7,505 nt of DNA from Piscirickettsiaceae bacterium. GTDB taxonomy: Bacteria > Pseudomonadota > Gammaproteobacteria > Thiomicrospirales > Thiomicrospiraceae. The notes beneath the pieces were generated by a model that was not told the DNA's origin, did no database searches, and worked only from the letters and a program-made list of their open reading frames with translations. Position numbers and translations under genes: made by a program. Of the stretch, positions 5,304 to 7,505 are shown in pieces; the stretch's first letter is position 1; every line of letters begins with the position of its first letter. The DNA lies in NCBI GenBank assembly GCA_027019045.1, contig JALUXI010000235.1, positions 1-7,505 of the forward strand, given 5' to 3'.

Positions 5304-6475
5304 TATGCTGTCTCTCCCTTACTCACAGGTTGAGGGACTAACACACTGTAAAGGTCTTCTCCTACCATTTTGACCGACTGATAAGCCAAAGTAACCTTAT
5401 CCGCCATCTTTTCAAATTCAGGCAGGTGCAACATCGGCCGTGCCGCATCGCCTAAAAAGCTAGGCGCAGTAAAGAGGTGATACTCATCCACCAACCCCTC
5501 TCGAACAAAAGCACCCGCCACAATTGCACCCGCCTCAACCATCACCTCTTGCACCTGTTCCTGTGTCAACAGATACTCTAAAACAGTCGGCAGATGGATA
5601 CGATCTTCCTCGGCAGACACTGCAATCACTTCTGCGCCTTTTTCAATCAGCGCATCACATAAATCGAGCGCATCATCAACGGCTTCTTTCGTGGTCATAA
5701 TCAGGGTACGACCTGGCAAAGAGAGCATTTTGGCATCCAAAGGCATACTCAAATGCGCGTCCAATACGACTCTTAGAGGATGAGACACTTCTCCATGAAT
5801 ATGCAGCTCTTTTAAAACCGCTTCTGGCAACCGAACATTCAGACTGGGATCATCAGCCAAAACCGTTCCAATCCCTGTAATAATTGCACCATGCAGCGCT
5901 CGTAACTTATGCACTTCTTCTCGTGCCATCGCTCCTGTAATCCAGCGACTTTCTCCATTTTTCAGGGCGGTACGCCCATCCGCACTGGCCGCCATTTTTA
6001 GTCGTACAAAAGGTCTTTTCTCAGTCATACTCATTATAAATCCAGGGTTTAACGCCTTGGCCTCCTGCTCATATAATCCCAATTTGGTTTCAATGCCAGC
6101 TCGTTGTAACTTTGCTAAACCTTGACCCCCAACGAGCGGATTAGGATCTTGCATTGCCACTACAACCCGAGCAACACCAGCCTCAATCAAACCGTCTGCA
6201 CAGGGGGGGGTTCGTCCATAATGAGAACAAGGCTCAAGAGTAACATAAGCAGTCGCCCCTTTTGCCGCTTCTCCCGCTTCAGCCAATGCCAGCCGCTCAG
6301 CGTGCGGCTCACCCGCTTTGTGATGCCATCCCTCTCCCACAATTTGATCACCTTTGGCCAAAACGCAGCCAACCGCTGGGTTGGGCGCTGTGGTATAACG
6401 CCCCTTTTGCGCCAGTTCAAGCGCACGACGCATCATTTTTTGATCGATTTGAGCTTGTGTGTTCGTATCAGTCAT
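5303..6475 (-). CDS. ribD: Bifunctional diaminohydroxyphosphoribosylaminopyrimidine deaminase / 5-amino-6-(5-phosphoribosylamino)uracil reductase
   Basis: RibD carries out two successive steps after GTP cyclohydrolase II: zinc-dependent deamination of the pyrimidine, then NADPH-dependent reduction of the ribose. With the ATG at 6475 it is 390 residues (367 in E. coli). The deaminase domain (about 12-150) shows TAPNPAVGCVLA (29-40), the zinc motif HAE (58-60) and PCSHYGRTPPC (82-92), and MQDPNP (108-113). The reductase domain (about 155-380) shows LKMAASADGRTA (159-170), SRWITG (176-181), the ADDP motif (207-210), VEAGAIVAGAF (313-323) and LVDEYHLFTAP (328-338). The open frame extends up to 6571, but that would overlap nrdR by over 100 bases and add residues unlike the family. 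The chosen ATG overlaps the nrdR end by 8 nt (ATGACTGA) and has no Shine-Dalgarno, so initiation probably depends on nrdR translation. A C8 tract lies inside the zinc-motif codons. Confidence 0.95.
   Translation of the reverse strand: MTDTNTQAQIDQKMMRRALELAQKGRYTTAPNPAVGCVLAKGDQIVGEGWHHKAGEPHAERLALAEAGEAAKGATAYVTLEPCSHYGRTPPCADGLIEAGVARVVVAMQDPNPLVGGQGLAKLQRAGIETKLGLYEQEAKALNPGFIMSMTEKRPFVRLKMAASADGRTALKNGESRWITGAMAREEVHKLRALHGAIITGIGTVLADDPSLNVRLPEAVLKELHIHGEVSHPLRVVLDAHLSMPLDAKMLSLPGRTLIMTTKEAVDDALDLCDALIEKGAEVIAVSAEEDRIHLPTVLEYLLTQEQVQEVMVEAGAIVAGAFVREGLVDEYHLFTAPSFLGDAARPMLHLPEFEKMADKVTLAYQSVKMVGEDLYSVLVPQPVSKGETA
6203..6210 (-). repeat. C8 homopolymer tract inside ribD
   Basis: Eight consecutive G on the plus strand (C on the coding strand) form the Thr-Pro-Pro codons ACC CCC CCC of the conserved RTPPC zinc motif. 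The frame is intact here. It is the longest mononucleotide run I noticed in the window. Confidence 0.9.
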
Positions 6476-6983
6476 GGTCACGGGAAGTTGAGGAAGGAGG
6501 TTCCATTTGAAGGTTAGAAGATTGTGCCGTGGTGGCTTGAACCAGTCGCTCAATCTCTTCTCGAAACGCATTCACATCTTGAAAAGAGCGATACACTGAA
6601 GCAAATCGCACATAAGCGACCTGATCCAACTCCCTTAAAAAATCCATCAGCCACTCTCCAATCTGTGCTGAAGGGATCTCTCTCACCCCTTCCGACATTA
6701 AGCGTTTGGTGATTTTTTCTATCACGCGTTCAATTTCTTCACTCTCAACAGGACGCTTTTCCAGTGCCTTAATCAAGCCACGGCGAATTTTATCAGGATC
6801 AAACCGCTCCCGATTACCGTCACTTTTCACCACACGAGGCAGAGAAAGCTCGGCACTTTCATAGGTGGTGAATCGTTCTCCGCACGCCGAACAATTCCGA
6901 CGACGACGCACCTGTGCACCCTCCATCGCAAGGCGAGAATCCACCACCTTGGTATCGGGTGCATTACAAAAAGGACAATGCAT
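6468..6983 (-). CDS. nrdR: Transcriptional repressor NrdR
   Basis: NrdR represses ribonucleotide reductase genes by binding paired NrdR boxes, sensing nucleotide pools through an ATP-cone. The 171-residue product starts with the zinc ribbon, MHCPFC (Cys3, Cys6) and NCSACG (Cys31, Cys34), with the basic VRRRRN (25-30) between them for DNA contact. The ATP-cone follows (about 48-138), beginning PRVVKSDGNRERFDPDKI and including YVRFASVYRSF (123-133). A C-terminal polar tail of about 25 residues (TTAQSSNLQ onward) goes beyond the 149-residue E. coli protein and looks disordered. The ATG at 6983 gives the invariant MHCPFC start. It lies 8 nt after the glyA stop with only a weak AAGA as Shine-Dalgarno, and its stop overlaps ribD. 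Placement between glyA and ribD is common in gammaproteobacteria. I saw no NrdR box in the window, so its targets must lie elsewhere. Confidence 0.97.
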   Translation of the reverse strand: MHCPFCNAPDTKVVDSRLAMEGAQVRRRRNCSACGERFTTYESAELSLPRVVKSDGNRERFDPDKIRRGLIKALEKRPVESEEIERVIEKITKRLMSEGVREIPSAQIGEWLMDFLRELDQVAYVRFASVYRSFQDVNAFREEIERLVQATTAQSSNLQMEPPSSTSRDHD

Positions 6984-6991
6984 TCAGAATC

Positions 6992-7505
6992 TTATTCGTC
7001 TTTATAAACAGGTTTACTCGCACACAAAGCTTTCACTTTTTCACGCACCTCGGACACGACGGCTTCATCCCAAAAATTTTCTTCTTGGTCACAAGTATCA
7101 ATGATGTCACACATCCAATGCGCGAGCTGCTCAGCATCTTTTTCATCAAAATCTCGAGTGGTAATCGCAGCCGTTCCAATACGAATCCCGCTGGTCACAA
7201 AAGGCGACATAGGGTCATTCGGCACAGCATTCTTATTCACTGTAATATGAGCAGCACCCAGTGCAGCATCAACCAATTTACCTGTCAATCCTTGTTCAAT
7301 AAAGCTCACCAAGAAGAGGTGATTTTCTGTCCCACCCGAGACGACATCATAACCACGGTCCATAAAGACCTTTGCCATCGCTTTGGCGTTTTTAATCACA
7401 TTTTTTGCATAGGTTTTAAACGCTGGCTCCATCGCCTCTTTAAAGGCCACCGCTTTTGCTGCAATCACATGCATCAAAGGTCCGCCTTGCGCACCTGGGA
7501 AGATC
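6992..7505 (-). CDS. glyA: Serine hydroxymethyltransferase, C-terminal part (5' end beyond window)
   Basis: GlyA is a pyridoxal-phosphate enzyme that converts serine and tetrahydrofolate to glycine and 5,10-methylene-tetrahydrofolate. About 170 residues are visible and the frame is open at the right edge, so this is the last 40% of a protein usually near 417 residues. The fragment opens with IFPGAQGGPLMHVIAAKAVA, the conserved segment just after the PLP lysine region (the lysine itself is outside the window). It continues with KNAKAMAKVFMDRGYDVVSGG, TENHLFLVS, LTGK, HITVNKNAVPND, SPFVTSGIRIGT with the carboxylate-binding arginine, and a C-terminal YKDE. The first ATG in view (7474) is internal to the conserved block and is not a start. 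It ends 8 nt before nrdR with no terminator, so it probably belongs to the same transcript, whose promoter would then lie outside the window. Confidence 0.96.
   Translation of the reverse strand, partial: IFPGAQGGPLMHVIAAKAVAFKEAMEPAFKTYAKNVIKNAKAMAKVFMDRGYDVVSGGTENHLFLVSFIEQGLTGKLVDAALGAAHITVNKNAVPNDPMSPFVTSGIRIGTAAITTRDFDEKDAEQLAHWMCDIIDTCDQEENFWDEAVVSEVREKVKALCASKPVYKDE

Noticed and set aside
6490..6500. Near-perfect Shine-Dalgarno (AAGGAGG) on the plus strand
   Set aside because: No start codon follows at a suitable distance and the site lies in nrdR coding sequence on the other strand.
6122..6517. Plus-strand open frame of 131 codons opposite ribD
   Set aside because: Antisense to the conserved deaminase domain; product resembles no family I know.

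Overview
This window is a compact stretch of bacterial chromosome carrying housekeeping genes. The proteins read as gammaproteobacterial. The order glyA-nrdR-ribD-ribE-ribBA-ribH-nusB-thiL is the conserved riboflavin/nusB cluster of that class, DAHP synthase is the class I enterobacterial type, and the left-edge gene belongs to the DUF3579 family of beta- and gammaproteobacteria. Moderate GC content and the gene order would suit a sulfur-oxidising Thiomicrospira-like lineage, but that placement is only a guess. I see no insertion sequence, prophage, CRISPR array, tRNA or rRNA.

Layout. At 1-241 (minus strand) is the 5' part of a DUF3579 gene cut by the window edge. It is separated by a 138-bp divergent promoter region from a plus-strand class I DAHP synthase (380-1450), the first step of the shikimate pathway. 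The rest, from 7505 back to 1447, is one minus-strand run: glyA (3' part only), nrdR, ribD, ribE, ribBA of the ribBX type, ribH, nusB and thiL. From glyA to nusB the genes overlap or are at most 12 nt apart, so they look co-transcribed and partly translationally coupled. A 66-nt gap before thiL holds a clear intrinsic terminator. thiL and the DAHP synthase gene converge and share a TTAA as both stop codons.

How the genes fit together. RibD (deaminase/reductase), the RibB domain (DHBP synthase), RibH (lumazine synthase) and RibE (riboflavin synthase) make riboflavin from the GTP cyclohydrolase II product and ribulose 5-phosphate. The first enzyme itself, GTP cyclohydrolase II, seems to be missing: the RibA-like half of the fusion has lost two of its three zinc-ligand cysteines, so a separate ribA is predicted elsewhere. 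NrdR is the ribonucleotide reductase repressor, NusB an antitermination factor, ThiL makes thiamine diphosphate, and GlyA supplies one-carbon units. There is no room for an FMN riboswitch between the rib genes.

I found no undescribed system here. The points worth a second look are the degenerate RibA domain, the terminator abutting the thiL ribosome binding site, a C8 tract in the ribD zinc motif, and the tightly packed aroG/thiL 3' ends.
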